Shown: piece after piece, positions 1 to 8,052 of the stretch
Numbering within the stretch: position 1 is the first letter of the stretch
Layout: every line of letters starts with the position of its first letter
Assembly: GCF_003148665.1 (NCBI RefSeq)
Contig: NZ_QGGQ01000003.1
Coordinates: 248,001-312,000 of the forward strand
Reading direction: 5' to 3'
Source: Maribacter polysiphoniae
GTDB lineage: Bacteria > Bacteroidota > Bacteroidia > Flavobacteriales > Flavobacteriaceae
Length of the DNA stretch: 64,000 nt
The notes under the pieces: model-generated
The model's database searches: none
What the model was told of the DNA's origin: nothing
Seen by the model: only the letters and a program-made list of their open reading frames with translations
Position numbers and translations under genes: made by a program

Positions 1-154
1 CCTTACTGACCCAACCGTTTTGAGGACTTAATAATAACCCGAAACCTACACCCAAAAACAAAGCGATAATCACTTTTAGCCATAACCTGCTCTCTACCAG
101 TCTCTGCAAGTAATGATTTAATGATTTTAAAGATTTTATTTCGGTTTCGAACAT
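1..154 (-). CDS. Probable dicarboxylate/amino acid:cation symporter, N-terminal part only
   Basis: The first 51 codons of a minus-strand gene start at the ATG at 154-152 and run off the left edge. They translate to a charged N-terminus followed by a hydrophobic segment (LWLKVIIALFLGVGFGLLL) and SPQNGW. The arrangement of a short amphipathic start and a Gly-rich first helix resembles the DAACS (GltP/DctA) family, which takes up C4-dicarboxylates or amino acids with cations. Only 13 bp separate it from the aldolase stop codon upstream, so it is probably co-transcribed as the last visible gene of the metabolic run. The family call rests on one helix; any multi-pass transporter is possible. Confidence 0.45.
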   Translation of the reverse strand, partial: MFETEIKSLKSLNHYLQRLVESRLWLKVIIALFLGVGFGLLLSPQNGWVSK

Positions 155-167
155 GGTATTTTATCAC

Positions 168-1229
168 TTAGGCTATCGTTATTTTTTCCTCCAAATAAAC
201 ACTTTGGACCGCATGCAATAATTCTACCCCTTCTTTAATGGGTCGTTGAAAAGCTTTTCTTCCAAGTATGAGACCCGAGCCTCCTGCCCGTTTGTTCACA
301 ATTGCGGTTGTGATGGCCTCGGTCATATCAGAGGCTCCTTTGGAACCCCCACCGGAACTGATCAGTCCTATTTTGCCCATATAGCAATTGGCAACCTGTA
401 AACGACACAAATCGATGGGGTGTTCGGTGGTCAGGGTTTCATACATGGCATCGTCATATTTCCCAAATTGAAGGTCTTTAAAACCGTAATTTGTAGTGGG
501 CAGTTTTTGTTTGATGATATCCGCCTGTATCGTTACCCCAAGGTGGTTGGCTTGTCCCGTTAAATCTGCAGCGGTGTGAAAGTCCTCTTTATCCGTTTTG
601 AAAGCATTATTACGGGTGTAACACCACAAAATCGTGGCCATGCCAAGTCTATGGGCTTCGGCGAAAGCTTCCGCAATCTCCACTATCTGTCGATTACTTT
701 CCTTAGATCCAAAATATATGGTCGCCCCAATAGCAACTGCGCCCATATCCCAAGCGTCCTTGACCTTTCCGAACAAGGTTTGGTCGTAGGCATTGGGGTA
801 TGACAGTAGTTCATTGTGGTTTATCTTCACGATGAACGGTATTTTATGCGCGTATTTCCGAGCGTACAGACCTAATACACCAAAAGTCGAGGCCACCCCG
901 TTACAACCTGCGCCAATGGCCAGTTTTATAATATTCTCAGGGTCAAAATAATCGGGGTTTTTATAGAAGGAAAAAGCGGCACTATGCTCGATTCCCTGAT
1001 CTACGGGAAGTATGCTTAAATACCCTGTATCCTTCAGGTTGCCATGCCCGTACATTTGGGCAAGACTTCGAAGCGTTTGTGGATTACGATTGCTGTTGAC
1101 AAAAACTTTGGAGACAAAATTTTTATCGGGCAATTGCAGTTCATCCTTGGTAATCTTTTCGCTAACATGATCTAAATAGAAGGACGCTTTGTCCCCCAAC
1201 TGCTCTATTAATTTTTCGTGAGTGTTCAT
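168..1229 (-). CDS. fbaB: Class I fructose-bisphosphate aldolase (FbaB/DhnA type)
   Basis: This 353-aa protein is a Schiff-base (metal-independent) aldolase of the DeoC/FbaB superfamily. It cleaves fructose 1,6-bisphosphate to two trioses in the cytoplasm. Visible signatures are [10 protein letters not shown] near residue 75, the strands with FIVKINHNE near 134, and the phosphate-binding glycine cluster [12 protein letters not shown] near 292 with [16 protein letters not shown] near 320. The length is normal for FbaB. It lies 8 bp downstream of the archaeal-type GAPDH gene, so the two consecutive glycolytic steps are co-transcribed. Unlike class II aldolases it needs no Zn or Fe, which makes sense beside metal-stress genes (inference). 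Confidence 0.9.
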   Translation of the reverse strand: MNTHEKLIEQLGDKASFYLDHVSEKITKDELQLPDKNFVSKVFVNSNRNPQTLRSLAQMYGHGNLKDTGYLSILPVDQGIEHSAAFSFYKNPDYFDPENIIKLAIGAGCNGVASTFGVLGLYARKYAHKIPFIVKINHNELLSYPNAYDQTLFGKVKDAWDMGAVAIGATIYFGSKESNRQIVEIAEAFAEAHRLGMATILWCYTRNNAFKTDKEDFHTAADLTGQANHLGVTIQADIIKQKLPTTNYGFKDLQFGKYDDAMYETLTTEHPIDLCRLQVANCYMGKIGLISSGGGSKGASDMTEAITTAIVNKRAGGSGLILGRKAFQRPIKEGVELLHAVQSVYLEEKITIA

Positions 1230-1237
1230 TCTTGTTA

Positions 1238-2254
1238 CTATTGATTAATACCTAGACTTTTATTGGTCTTAGCGATGGATTTATTACCATCCATCTCGAT
1301 TCCGGTAAGTGCCCGAATGGCGTCGATCGTCTCAGGAATTACAATCGCTTGATTGTCCACCACGTAGGCATAAAAGAGTTCATCGCCCACCACTTTTAGC
1401 ATATCTTCCCATAGGGCTACCTCGTACATGTCGCCCCAAGGCCTGCCCATATCCAAAAACATTTCCTTGATGGTGTTGTTGGAGACCAAGCCTTGATCAT
1501 AGTGAATAAACTTGATTCTACTTGAGGTTTTGAGGGCGTTCAACACCTCTTCCTTTGATGTTTCTTTCTTTAGTTTCACGTTCCAGTAATGCATATGGCT
1601 CAAGGTTTGGGGAACTTTGACCGCTGAAGTAATGACATCCAAATCCGGATCGACACTTTGCGCATCGGGCCCTTGATGACTTGGGATTTCCTTTTCTGGC
1701 ATCATGGTATTCATAATGCCTCCTAAATGGCTTTCCCAAGGATCTGTCGCTCTTCTTAATAATGTTCCCCGTGCATAATCCAATAAATCCGCTCTTTTTA
1801 AAGCAGTCAAGGTTCGAAGAATGGAAGTGGTATTACAGGAAACTACCCTTGTAGCATTTAAATTTAAAGCAGATTGGTAATTATTTTCGGCACTAAAGGA
1901 ATGCCCAGTAGTTTCGTGCTTTTCCCCGCCGTGCAGAATGAATTTGATGTTATTTTTTTTATAGGTCTCCACATTTTTTGCCGCAATCTTTTTAGGGGTA
2001 CAATCCACCACTAAGTCCGTCTTTTTTAATAGGCCCTGCAAGTTGCCCTTCACCGAAATGCCGGAGGCCTTCATTTCTTTTTCGGCTTCGGTAGTTGCTG
2101 CATAGATGTCATAATTCTTTCTTACGGCGTTTTGTATACGCCAATCGTTGATAACATCGCAAACCCCAACAAGGTTCATATCATCCTGTATATTAATTGC
2201 ATCGGCCACTCTTTTTCCGATGACTCCGTATCCTACTACTGCTATATTTTTCAT
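1238..2254 (-). CDS. Type II (archaeal-type) glyceraldehyde-3-phosphate dehydrogenase
   Basis: 338 aa. The N-terminal Rossmann motif [14 protein letters not shown] (residues 7-20) binds NAD(P). The catalytic cysteine lies in [11 protein letters not shown] near residue 140, as in archaeal phosphorylating GAPDHs (typically SCNTTG), not the SCTTNC of bacterial GapA. Other family blocks are HGGEKHE near 108, [17 protein letters not shown] near 167 and the C-terminal LWEDM segment. The reaction is oxidation of glyceraldehyde 3-phosphate to 1,3-bisphosphoglycerate. It sits between the NDH-2 gene (26 bp upstream) and the class I aldolase (8 bp downstream), all on the minus strand. It is odd to find the archaeal-type enzyme in a flavobacterium beside copper genes; it is presumably a second GAPDH. 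Confidence 0.88.
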   Translation of the reverse strand: MKNIAVVGYGVIGKRVADAINIQDDMNLVGVCDVINDWRIQNAVRKNYDIYAATTEAEKEMKASGISVKGNLQGLLKKTDLVVDCTPKKIAAKNVETYKKNNIKFILHGGEKHETTGHSFSAENNYQSALNLNATRVVSCNTTSILRTLTALKRADLLDYARGTLLRRATDPWESHLGGIMNTMMPEKEIPSHQGPDAQSVDPDLDVITSAVKVPQTLSHMHYWNVKLKKETSKEEVLNALKTSSRIKFIHYDQGLVSNNTIKEMFLDMGRPWGDMYEVALWEDMLKVVGDELFYAYVVDNQAIVIPETIDAIRALTGIEMDGNKSIAKTNKSLGINQ

Positions 2255-2280
2255 GTTATTCTTGTTTAAACTATTCGTAT

Positions 2281-3672
2281 TTAATTAGATTTTATTTGTT
2301 CAACGGGCTGTGAGGCTTTCTTATGGACTTTCTTTTTATCCTTATCCACCTTAAAATTTCTAATAATTACTCGATTACTCTTCTCATAGGAAAAATAGCT
2401 TACGGCCCAGTTGAATCCGACCAATAATTTGTTACGAAATCCGCTGATAGACATTAGATGCACAATTGACCATAGCAACCAGGCAAAATATCCGGCAAAC
2501 TTCAATTTCCCCAAATCGGCAACTGCTCTCCGTTTTCCAACAGTGGCCAAAGAGCCCTTGTCTTTGTAGATGAAAGGTTCGGAGGATTTAGATCGTATGT
2601 TGTTCAGCAACATCTTGGCCAGATGTTTTCCCTGCTGCATGGCTGCTTGTGCGACCTGTGGGTGGCCTTTTGGGGTTTCTTCAGAAATTAATGCGGCAAT
2701 ATCCCCAATGGCATAAATGTTTTCTTGACCATCCACTTTCAAATGTGCATCGGTTTTTAAGCGATTTCCCTTGACTACATGCCTCTCATCGATACCCTTT
2801 GGGAAGTCCCCTTTTACACCTGCTGTCCAAATCAAGTTCTTGGCTAAAATGGTCTTGCCGCTTTTGGTATTGACCACCCTGCCATCATAATTGCTAACGG
2901 ACTCTTTCAGCAATACTTTCACGTTTAGATTTTCCAAATAGGTTAGGGTTTTTGAAGAAGCTTTGTCGGACATCGCCATGAGTAGTTCGTCCATAGCTTC
3001 TACCAAATAAATGTTCATTATGGAGGAAGGGTACTCGGGATAGTCCTTTGGAAGGATGTATTTGCAAAACTCCGCCAAGGCACCTGCCATTTCTACTCCG
3101 GCGGGGCCGCCGCCCACAATCACAAAATTCGTGAGGGCATCGCGTTCCTCATCATCGCATGTAATCGCGGCCTGCTCCAAGTTTTGCAGCATCATGTGGC
3201 GGATATTTAGGGAATCTCGGATATCCTTCATGCCCAAACTATTTCTTTCCACTTCTTCCATACCAAAGAAGTTGGTCTTTGTTCCCGTTGCTAAGACCAG
3301 ATAGTCGTAGGTAAGTTTTCCTTTGTCCGTTATGACAGTATTGGTAGAGGCTTGAATTTCCTTTACCTCGGCCAGCCTGAAGCTCACATTCTTATACCCC
3401 TTAATTTGTTTTCTAAAAGGGAACACAATACTATCGGGTTCGAGGCCGCTAGTGGCTACCTGATAAAATAAGGGTTGGAATTGATGAAAGTTGTTGCGGT
3501 CTATCAGTACAACCTGAACATCTTTGTTTTTCAGCCCTTCCACCAATGCTAGACCCGCAAAGCCCCCTCCAACTATAACTACCCGTGGCAACCTGGAATT
3601 TGGCAAGCAGATTGCTTCCGTCACTTTGCACGTATGATCGTCGATACCGTTTAACATTTGATTCTGTTTCAT
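2281..3672 (-). CDS. ndh: Type II NADH dehydrogenase (NDH-2), FAD-dependent
   Basis: 463 aa. The first dinucleotide fold RVVIVGGGFAGLALVEGL (residues 30-47) binds FAD and is followed by the NDH-2 hallmark NNFHQFQPLFYQVATSGL. ATGTKTNFFG marks the FAD domain, VIVGGGPAGVEMAGALAEF near 184 is the NADH fold, and the C-terminus carries the family's AWLLWSIVHLMSISGFRNK segment that anchors it to the inner membrane. NDH-2 passes electrons from NADH to quinone without pumping protons. It is 8 bp downstream of the stress-protein gene. The extra roughly 29 residues before the first fold are unusual; a later start is possible but no other Met is well placed. Confidence 0.9.
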   Translation of the reverse strand: MKQNQMLNGIDDHTCKVTEAICLPNSRLPRVVIVGGGFAGLALVEGLKNKDVQVVLIDRNNFHQFQPLFYQVATSGLEPDSIVFPFRKQIKGYKNVSFRLAEVKEIQASTNTVITDKGKLTYDYLVLATGTKTNFFGMEEVERNSLGMKDIRDSLNIRHMMLQNLEQAAITCDDEERDALTNFVIVGGGPAGVEMAGALAEFCKYILPKDYPEYPSSIMNIYLVEAMDELLMAMSDKASSKTLTYLENLNVKVLLKESVSNYDGRVVNTKSGKTILAKNLIWTAGVKGDFPKGIDERHVVKGNRLKTDAHLKVDGQENIYAIGDIAALISEETPKGHPQVAQAAMQQGKHLAKMLLNNIRSKSSEPFIYKDKGSLATVGKRRAVADLGKLKFAGYFAWLLWSIVHLMSISGFRNKLLVGFNWAVSYFSYEKSNRVIIRNFKVDKDKKKVHKKASQPVEQIKSN

Positions 3673-3679
3673 TAACTTT

Positions 3680-4156
3680 TTACTGTTTATTTTTTTCTTT
3701 CGAGTCGCGTTTCCGGACTATCACGACGGAACAGTCGGCATGTGTTGCCAAGGACTGGGAAACCGAGCCGAGCAAAAATCTAGAGAATGCGCCATGGCCC
3801 TGCGACCCGACTATGATCAAATCGGCATCAAAGGCTTCCGCCTTTTCTAAAATTGCACTTTTGGGAAGCCCCTCTACCACGGCTGTTGTTATCGACAATA
3901 CGTCATTCTTGTTCCTTAATGATTTTGAAGCTTCATTAACAAGGTCTTCTGCCGATTTTTTCGCATTGGAAACGGTTTCTTCATAATAATTACCAAGCGT
4001 GCCGCCCAAAGGAAGAGCACCAGGAGCGGCCAACATGGGATTTTCGAATACATTCAAAATACATACTTCGGTACCCGCAGGCAACGGTAGGGCCGCAAGT
4101 TCATCTATAGCGACTTTACTAAAGTCAGAACCATCTATTGCCAATACTATTTTCAT
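3680..4156 (-). CDS. Universal stress protein, UspA family
   Basis: 158 aa, a single Usp domain. The N-terminus MKIVLAIDGSDFSKVAIDEL is the first strand and helix, and the C-terminal ATP-binding motif is VGSQGHGAFSRFLLGSVSQS (G-2x-G-9x-GS). These proteins bind ATP and help cells survive starvation and oxidative stress; the exact role here is unknown. It is 8 bp upstream of the NDH-2 gene and 54 bp downstream of the lycopene-cyclase-domain gene. It therefore links the small metal-protein genes to the metabolic genes in one transcription unit. Confidence 0.9.
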   Translation of the reverse strand: MKIVLAIDGSDFSKVAIDELAALPLPAGTEVCILNVFENPMLAAPGALPLGGTLGNYYEETVSNAKKSAEDLVNEASKSLRNKNDVLSITTAVVEGLPKSAILEKAEAFDADLIIVGSQGHGAFSRFLLGSVSQSLATHADCSVVIVRKRDSKEKNKQ

Positions 4157-4210
4157 CTTTCTAAATTTATTTGTTCATAATTAATTATGCTTAATTCCCA
4201 TATTGCCAAA

Positions 4211-4915
4211 TCAACTTATGACCAGGGGTTTCATCAATTTTTTCCAATACAAATGCTCGTATAGCCCCGACCAGTACATTCCGAAAGTGAAAGCGAACAA
4301 AAGCTCTTCTATTGGAATGCCGGCCACCAGAATATCACTAAGGTTTTCCAGATTCCAGAAAAGTTCTACATAATCGGGATAGAAGGGGAGAATACTTCCG
4401 AAATAAACAAAGTACAATGCCGTGAACAGAAATCCACTTGTCCAGATTTTGGTCTTTAGGTCCGGACGACAGTACAGGGTGGCCATTCCACCCAAAAACA
4501 TGGCCAATATTCCACAGTAGATATGATTCAAAGGCGTGAACAGGGCCAACATCAAAAACACTACTGCCGGTACGAAAAGGATATATAGGTGCAACCGGTG
4601 CCTTTCATGTTTCCGTTCGGTATGCGGTATTTCAACATACTTTCGCTTAAAAATAAGATTGTAGATTACCGTGCCTATGCCCCCTATGGCAAAAGAGAAG
4701 ATTAGGCTTTCAATATCGAACCCTGTCTTTATCGCCAAATCGAAAAGCGATGGCGGATGCCAATATTCGGGAACAAAAAGGGGTTCGGTAAGCCCAAAGG
4801 GCATAGTTATCCAACTCATCTTCAGCATTTCTCTTCGAGAATCTTTCTTCATTAGATAGACCACGCCCCAGAGGGCTAAAATAATAAGGGACCATATGAA
4901 CCAGACGTACTGCAT
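4211..4915 (-). CDS. Lycopene cyclase domain-type membrane protein
   Basis: 234 aa with about seven hydrophobic segments. The blocks MPFGLTEPLFVPEYWHPPSLF (around residues 38-58) and GIPIEELLFAFTFGMYWSGL (around 199-218) match the Glu-containing P-x-E motifs of heterodimeric/CarR-type lycopene cyclase domains, which fold as six- or seven-helix membrane proteins that cyclise carotenoid ends. No carotenoid genes are nearby, so whether it still acts on carotenoids is open. It abuts the next upstream gene (0 bp gap to 4916), which suggests translational coupling. Confidence 0.65.
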   Translation of the reverse strand: MQYVWFIWSLIILALWGVVYLMKKDSRREMLKMSWITMPFGLTEPLFVPEYWHPPSLFDLAIKTGFDIESLIFSFAIGGIGTVIYNLIFKRKYVEIPHTERKHERHRLHLYILFVPAVVFLMLALFTPLNHIYCGILAMFLGGMATLYCRPDLKTKIWTSGFLFTALYFVYFGSILPFYPDYVELFWNLENLSDILVAGIPIEELLFAFTFGMYWSGLYEHLYWKKLMKPLVIS

Positions 4916-5188
4916 TTATCGTTTTAGCTGTGCATTGTAAAAAGCTGCGATCAGCGCTCCTGTCAGCCATCCGATAATGAATGTTTGGATCATCCCAATT
5001 ATAGCTTCCCAAAAAGGAACATCCATGCGAATAATACTGGTTGTGTCAAGCCCATGGAGCAGGCTGTTGAAAAAATCTATGGTACCTTCCCTGCCGGCCG
5101 TAAACATGACGACCATACAGCCAATGTAGAGGATGGCGGCAGTGAGACCGAATGCAAATCCGAATTTTTTAATGTTTATACGGTTCAT
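4916..5188 (-). CDS. DUF5676-like small membrane protein
   Basis: 90 aa with two transmembrane helices (about residues 10-32 and 62-85) separated by a loop of roughly 30 residues that follows AGREGTIDFFNSLLHGLD. The pattern NIKKFGFAFGLTAAILYIGC and the second helix GMIQTFIIGWLTGALIAAFYN fit the DUF5676 family of small membrane proteins often found near copper-resistance genes. The function is not known. It is packed between the SHOCT protein (15 bp upstream) and the lycopene-cyclase-domain gene (contiguous). Confidence 0.7.
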   Translation of the reverse strand: MNRINIKKFGFAFGLTAAILYIGCMVVMFTAGREGTIDFFNSLLHGLDTTSIIRMDVPFWEAIIGMIQTFIIGWLTGALIAAFYNAQLKR

Positions 5189-5203
5189 GATTTCTGTTTT
5201 TAG

Positions 5204-5422
5204 TTATTTGTCCGTTCCCAAGGTTTTTTTTGAATCTTCATATTCTTCCTTGGTAATTTCTCCTTTTGCAAATCGTTTTTTTAGAATTTGCATAGGATCT
5301 TCATTGCTCGATTTTTGGTAGGGTACGTCATACGGGATAAAGAAAATCCACACCAGTAGTACGAGCCAGATAATCCACCATATAATGTGCATGCCGCCCC
5401 AATGTCCTTCGAAATAGTGCAT
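5204..5422 (-). CDS. Small SHOCT-domain membrane protein
   Basis: 72 aa. The N-terminal helix (about residues 10-28, Trp-rich IIWWIIWLVLLVWIFF) is followed by a SHOCT motif, DPMQILKKRFAKGEITKEEY. SHOCT is a short C-terminal motif thought to help oligomerisation or recruitment. A second SHOCT protein with the same layout lies at 17400-17591 on the other strand and shares the RFAKGE(I/V)(T/S)KEEYE core. This one is part of the minus-strand metal/stress gene run. Confidence 0.8.
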   Translation of the reverse strand: MHYFEGHWGGMHIIWWIIWLVLLVWIFFIPYDVPYQKSSNEDPMQILKKRFAKGEITKEEYEDSKKTLGTDK

Positions 5423-5451
5423 AGTTAAAAGTTTTAAATGTTAGTACTTAA

Positions 5452-5667
5452 TTAATTCAATTCTGAAATTGTATAGCCCTCAAGTCGATTCAACTGTTTC
5501 TGCAGATCATCGACCGAAAGGTTCGATTTCATACTGATCTTGGCGACTCCTTTCGGACTTAAAAAAATCTTTGCCTCCTCAATGTCTTCATGAGACTCCA
5601 ATACTTTTTTGACCTTTGTTATGCAACCGCCACAATTGATTCCGTCTATTTGATATTTTCTTTTCAT
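5452..5667 (-). CDS. Heavy-metal-associated (HMA) copper chaperone, CopZ-like
   Basis: 71 aa, one complete ferredoxin-like HMA domain. The metal site is GINCGGC (Cys12 and Cys15), in the usual loop after the first strand (MKRKYQIDG). A His, Asn or Gly at the positions around the Cys pair is normal for Bacteroidota versions. It probably carries Cu(I) in the cytoplasm to the CopA ATPase encoded at 34409, or detects it. Related proteins are at 29420 and 36691. It is 14 bp upstream of nothing but the short gap before the DUF2933-like gene, in the same orientation. Confidence 0.85.
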   Translation of the reverse strand: MKRKYQIDGINCGGCITKVKKVLESHEDIEEAKIFLSPKGVAKISMKSNLSVDDLQKQLNRLEGYTISELN

Positions 5668-5680
5668 TTTTTCGGGGATT

Positions 5681-5923
5681 TCAGTGTTGATGCTGTTTTT
5701 GGTCGTGCTTTTCCTTTTCTTCCTTTTTTCTTTTAAGGTTATCCTCCGTTAGCCCATGGGTATGGCCACCATGTCTCATGGGCATCAAGAGATGCACCGC
5801 GAACATGATTACTATGAACGTAAACAGTGTGAGGTTGCCTTTAATGCCGAATGCTGGTGCAAAAAAGATGAAAAGAAGCGGAAGTCCGCAACCGAGTATC
5901 ATCCATATCCAATGATTCTTCAT
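5681..5923 (-). CDS. DUF2933-like small membrane protein
   Basis: 80 aa. The N-terminal half holds two hydrophobic segments (about residues 5-23 and 30-48). After LLMPMRHGGHTHG comes a Lys/Glu/His-rich tail ending in KQHQH. The layout of a short hydrophobic hairpin and a His-rich tail fits DUF2933 proteins that occur in metal-resistance clusters. The His/Met-rich tail could bind metal (inference). It lies 13 bp upstream of the HMA chaperone and 24 bp downstream of the Met-rich lipoprotein. Confidence 0.65.
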   Translation of the reverse strand: MKNHWIWMILGCGLPLLFIFFAPAFGIKGNLTLFTFIVIMFAVHLLMPMRHGGHTHGLTEDNLKRKKEEKEKHDQKQHQH

Positions 5924-5947
5924 AATCGAAAATTTAAAAGTTAATCC

Positions 5948-6436
5948 TTAATTGTGTTCAGAATGGTCTTGCTCAGATGGTTCTATTTTATTTGAACCAT
6001 CCTTCATGCCCATTCCTTTCATATCCATTCCCTTGTCGCCCATCATCTTCTTGCAAGACTCCATACAATCTTCGCTCATCATGCCCTTTTCGTGCATCAT
6101 TTGCATCATATTGCCCATCATTTTTCCATCTTTCATCATGGATTGCATCATGTTTTTCATCATTATACTATCTTTCATCATCATCTGCATTCCCTGGCCC
6201 TGCATCATGGTACCCATCATCTTTTGATTGCCCTGCATCATCTGCATGGCATGGTCGTTGCCTTGCATGTTGTCCATGAATTCAGTCATGTAACTGTGGT
6301 TGCTGGCAATTGCATCAAAGAGTTCCGTTCTCGTTTGCGAATTTTCGAGCATTGCATTAGGACCTGTTTTCTGGTTGCAACCGGATAGACTTACTAAGCC
6401 AATTGCCAGTAAAATAATTGCTGCTGTTCTCATCAT
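5948..6436 (-). CDS. Met-rich lipoprotein, probable periplasmic copper binder
   Basis: 162 aa. The signal peptide ends in a lipobox (SLSGC, Cys20), so the mature protein is lipid-anchored. Residues 57-150 are extremely rich in Met (runs such as MQMMQGN, MQMMMKD, MMKNMMQSMMKDGKMMGNMM) with a few His and two Cys. Methionine clusters bind Cu(I) in the periplasm, so storage or buffering of copper is likely by inference. It is the first gene of the minus-strand run that extends to the left edge. The complementary strand gives a long His-rich open frame here, which is only a shadow of the Met codons. Confidence 0.75.
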   Translation of the reverse strand: MMRTAAIILLAIGLVSLSGCNQKTGPNAMLENSQTRTELFDAIASNHSYMTEFMDNMQGNDHAMQMMQGNQKMMGTMMQGQGMQMMMKDSIMMKNMMQSMMKDGKMMGNMMQMMHEKGMMSEDCMESCKKMMGDKGMDMKGMGMKDGSNKIEPSEQDHSEHN

Positions 6437-6615
6437 ATTTGATTTTTAATTAATATTATTTCAGTTATTCGTTTTGTATTTATCTACAATTGTCTTGTTT
6501 TAGTTGCGTTTTCAATTCTTTTTTGATTCTAAACATTAGCTTGTTTTTCTGGTAATCTCCAAGGTTAAATCTAGGTATTGCCAAAAGCCTTTGTCTGCAT
6601 AATTCTCTTTATTAT

Positions 6616-7197
6616 TTATATAATTTCGTCAAAGAAATTTCGCTCCCAGGCTTGATCATTTTTATAATCGGTCATGCTCATGCCCATGATTTCCTTAAAC
6701 TGCCTGGATAAGTGGTTGACACTGCTGTAATCGAGCAAATAAGCGATATCCGAAAAGGTATGTTGCCGCAACTGAATGAGCTCTTTTACCTTTTCTATCT
6801 TCAGCTTTATGAAGTATTTTTCAATAGTGATATTTTCATTTTTTGAAAAAATCTTGCTCAGTACCTTGTACTCTCGATGTACTATGTTAGCCAGATAGTC
6901 CGAGGTTTTTCCCCGATTGTTGATAGGGATATCAGCGACCAATGAGATCAAGGCGATCTTGATTTTCTCGACTATCATCTCTTCTTCGCTTTTGGCTATT
7001 TCAAAACCGTTGGAATGGAGGACGTCCACCACTTTTTGGTCTGCTTCAGCAATAGCTATTTCTGGAGCCTTTACCGTAAGTTTCCCTAGTTCTAGGGATA
7101 GTATGGTAATGCCCAAATCATGCAATTCTTGCTTTATGACCTTTAGGCAACGCCTACAAACCATATTCTTTATCCAATATTCCCTTATGGAATCCAT
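6616..7197 (-). CDS. AraC-type regulator with N-terminal CxxC (HMA-like) domain
   Basis: 193 aa from the ATG at 7197. The open frame extends further upstream, but the first 34 residues of that longer version have no family resemblance. The N-terminus MDSIREYWIKNMVCRRCLKV looks like a degenerate heavy-metal-associated fold with Cys14-x2-Cys17. The C-terminal ~90 residues form an AraC/XylS HTH (EKYFIKLKIEKVKELIQL, then IAYLLDYSSVNHLSRQFKEI). It has no classical effector domain, so copper sensing through the Cys pair is the natural inference. A paralogue is encoded at 28484. It sits between the minus-strand lipoprotein gene and the HYC_CC_PP genes it may control. Confidence 0.75.
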   Translation of the reverse strand: MDSIREYWIKNMVCRRCLKVIKQELHDLGITILSLELGKLTVKAPEIAIAEADQKVVDVLHSNGFEIAKSEEEMIVEKIKIALISLVADIPINNRGKTSDYLANIVHREYKVLSKIFSKNENITIEKYFIKLKIEKVKELIQLRQHTFSDIAYLLDYSSVNHLSRQFKEIMGMSMTDYKNDQAWERNFFDEII

Positions 7198-7323
7198 GGT
7201 GCATGTATTATGGTTTACATTAAATCTCAGGTAAAATCCTGTTTGGCAATCAATCTGAATATTCTGTCGTGGGAATGGGGTACGACAAAAAGGGGCCACT
7301 TAAGAGGTATGGCCAATGCGAAG

Positions 7324-7350
7324 AGCGGACTATTGCATAAACAATCCGCT
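7324..7350 (-). terminator. Stem-loop after the minus-strand HYC_CC_PP gene
   Basis: An imperfect hairpin with outer arms AGCGGA (7324-7329) and TCCGCT (7345-7350) plus an inner TTG/CAA pairing. It starts 11 bp past the stop codon of the 7361 gene. The sequence on the minus strand lacks a good T run after the stem, so it may be a weak or Rho-assisted terminator. Confidence 0.35.
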
Positions 7351-7360
7351 TAAATAAAAA

Positions 7361-7780
7361 TCAAATTAAGAAAGTCTCGTGAAGAACTAGTAAATCCTTC
7401 TGAATCAACGGAGGTTTATAGTTTTTGAAGGGAACTACATTTTCCTCAAGTCCTTCAAAAAGGTTTATATAAGTGTGGACAAAGGCCTTTAAGAAGACAA
7501 AATTTTGAGAATCAATCTCAAAGGAAACCTTTTGGAGATTATCATTACCTTGCTGTATAAATGAATCATCACTACAACAGTCTCTAGCTCCAATTGAACA
7601 CTTTTTTGAAGTGTTTTCCGGCTTTTGGATTTTTTGATCACAGGGCGTTGCTTTACCGAACACGGCAATATCTACCAGTTTTTCACAGCAAAAATGCATA
7701 TCCGCCGTAAACGAGGTAGTCGAAAAGAGTACCGCCAACGTCAAAAACATGGATAATGTTTTGCTAAAAAACTGCTTCAC
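7361..7780 (-). CDS. HYC_CC_PP family secreted protein (GTG start)
   Basis: 139 aa starting at GTG 7780-7778. The signal peptide is about residues 1-26 (MFLTLAVLFSTTSFTA). The mature protein has the family's three landmarks in order: HFCC near residue 30 (usually HYC), the pair DCCSD near 67, and a proline pair PPL near 124, ending in FLI. The protein is probably periplasmic; the cysteines suggest metal binding, but no function is established. The homologue at 8053 is encoded divergently, with a 272-bp control region between them. A later ATG (codon 11) would cut into the signal peptide, so GTG is preferred. Confidence 0.75.
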   Translation of the reverse strand: MKQFFSKTLSMFLTLAVLFSTTSFTADMHFCCEKLVDIAVFGKATPCDQKIQKPENTSKKCSIGARDCCSDDSFIQQGNDNLQKVSFEIDSQNFVFLKAFVHTYINLFEGLEENVVPFKNYKPPLIQKDLLVLHETFLI

Positions 7781-8052
7781 AATCTAAAATTACAAAATTT
7801 TGTTTACCCCCAAAAATAATCTATTTTTTGACAATCTTACTTAATTATCTGAAAATCAAATATATATTTGGTGATCCATATAACCTTAATAACAAATGTA
7901 AACTAGAGGCTTAAACAAATAAATGATATTTATCATATCGCCGATAATTGACTTTGTTGGCATGGGACTTGAAAGAAAATCAAGGTATTAGATTTCCAAA
8001 ATTTTGTTAAACAAAAAAAGAGTGTTAAAATTTTTGTAGTTTTGCAGAACGG
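7781..8052. promoter_or_regulatory. Divergent control region between the two HYC_CC_PP genes
   Basis: 272 bp without a gene. Each side carries the palindrome CAAAATTTTG: 7793-7802 in front of the minus gene (extended there to ACAAAATTTTGT, 7792-7803) and 7997-8006 in front of the plus gene. The plus side has a perfect flavobacterial -7 box TAnnTTTG (TAGTTTTG, 8037-8044) only 8 bp before the ATG at 8053. The minus side has the similar TTTTGTAATTTTA just before its GTG. The short distances imply near-leaderless mRNAs if these are the promoters. The twin palindromes are candidate operators, possibly for the neighbouring HMA-AraC regulator (inference). Confidence 0.5.

Noticed and set aside
6092-6388. 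His-rich frame opposite the Met-rich lipoprotein
   Set aside because: CAT codons are the reverse of ATG codons; the lipoprotein with signal peptide and lipobox is the real gene.
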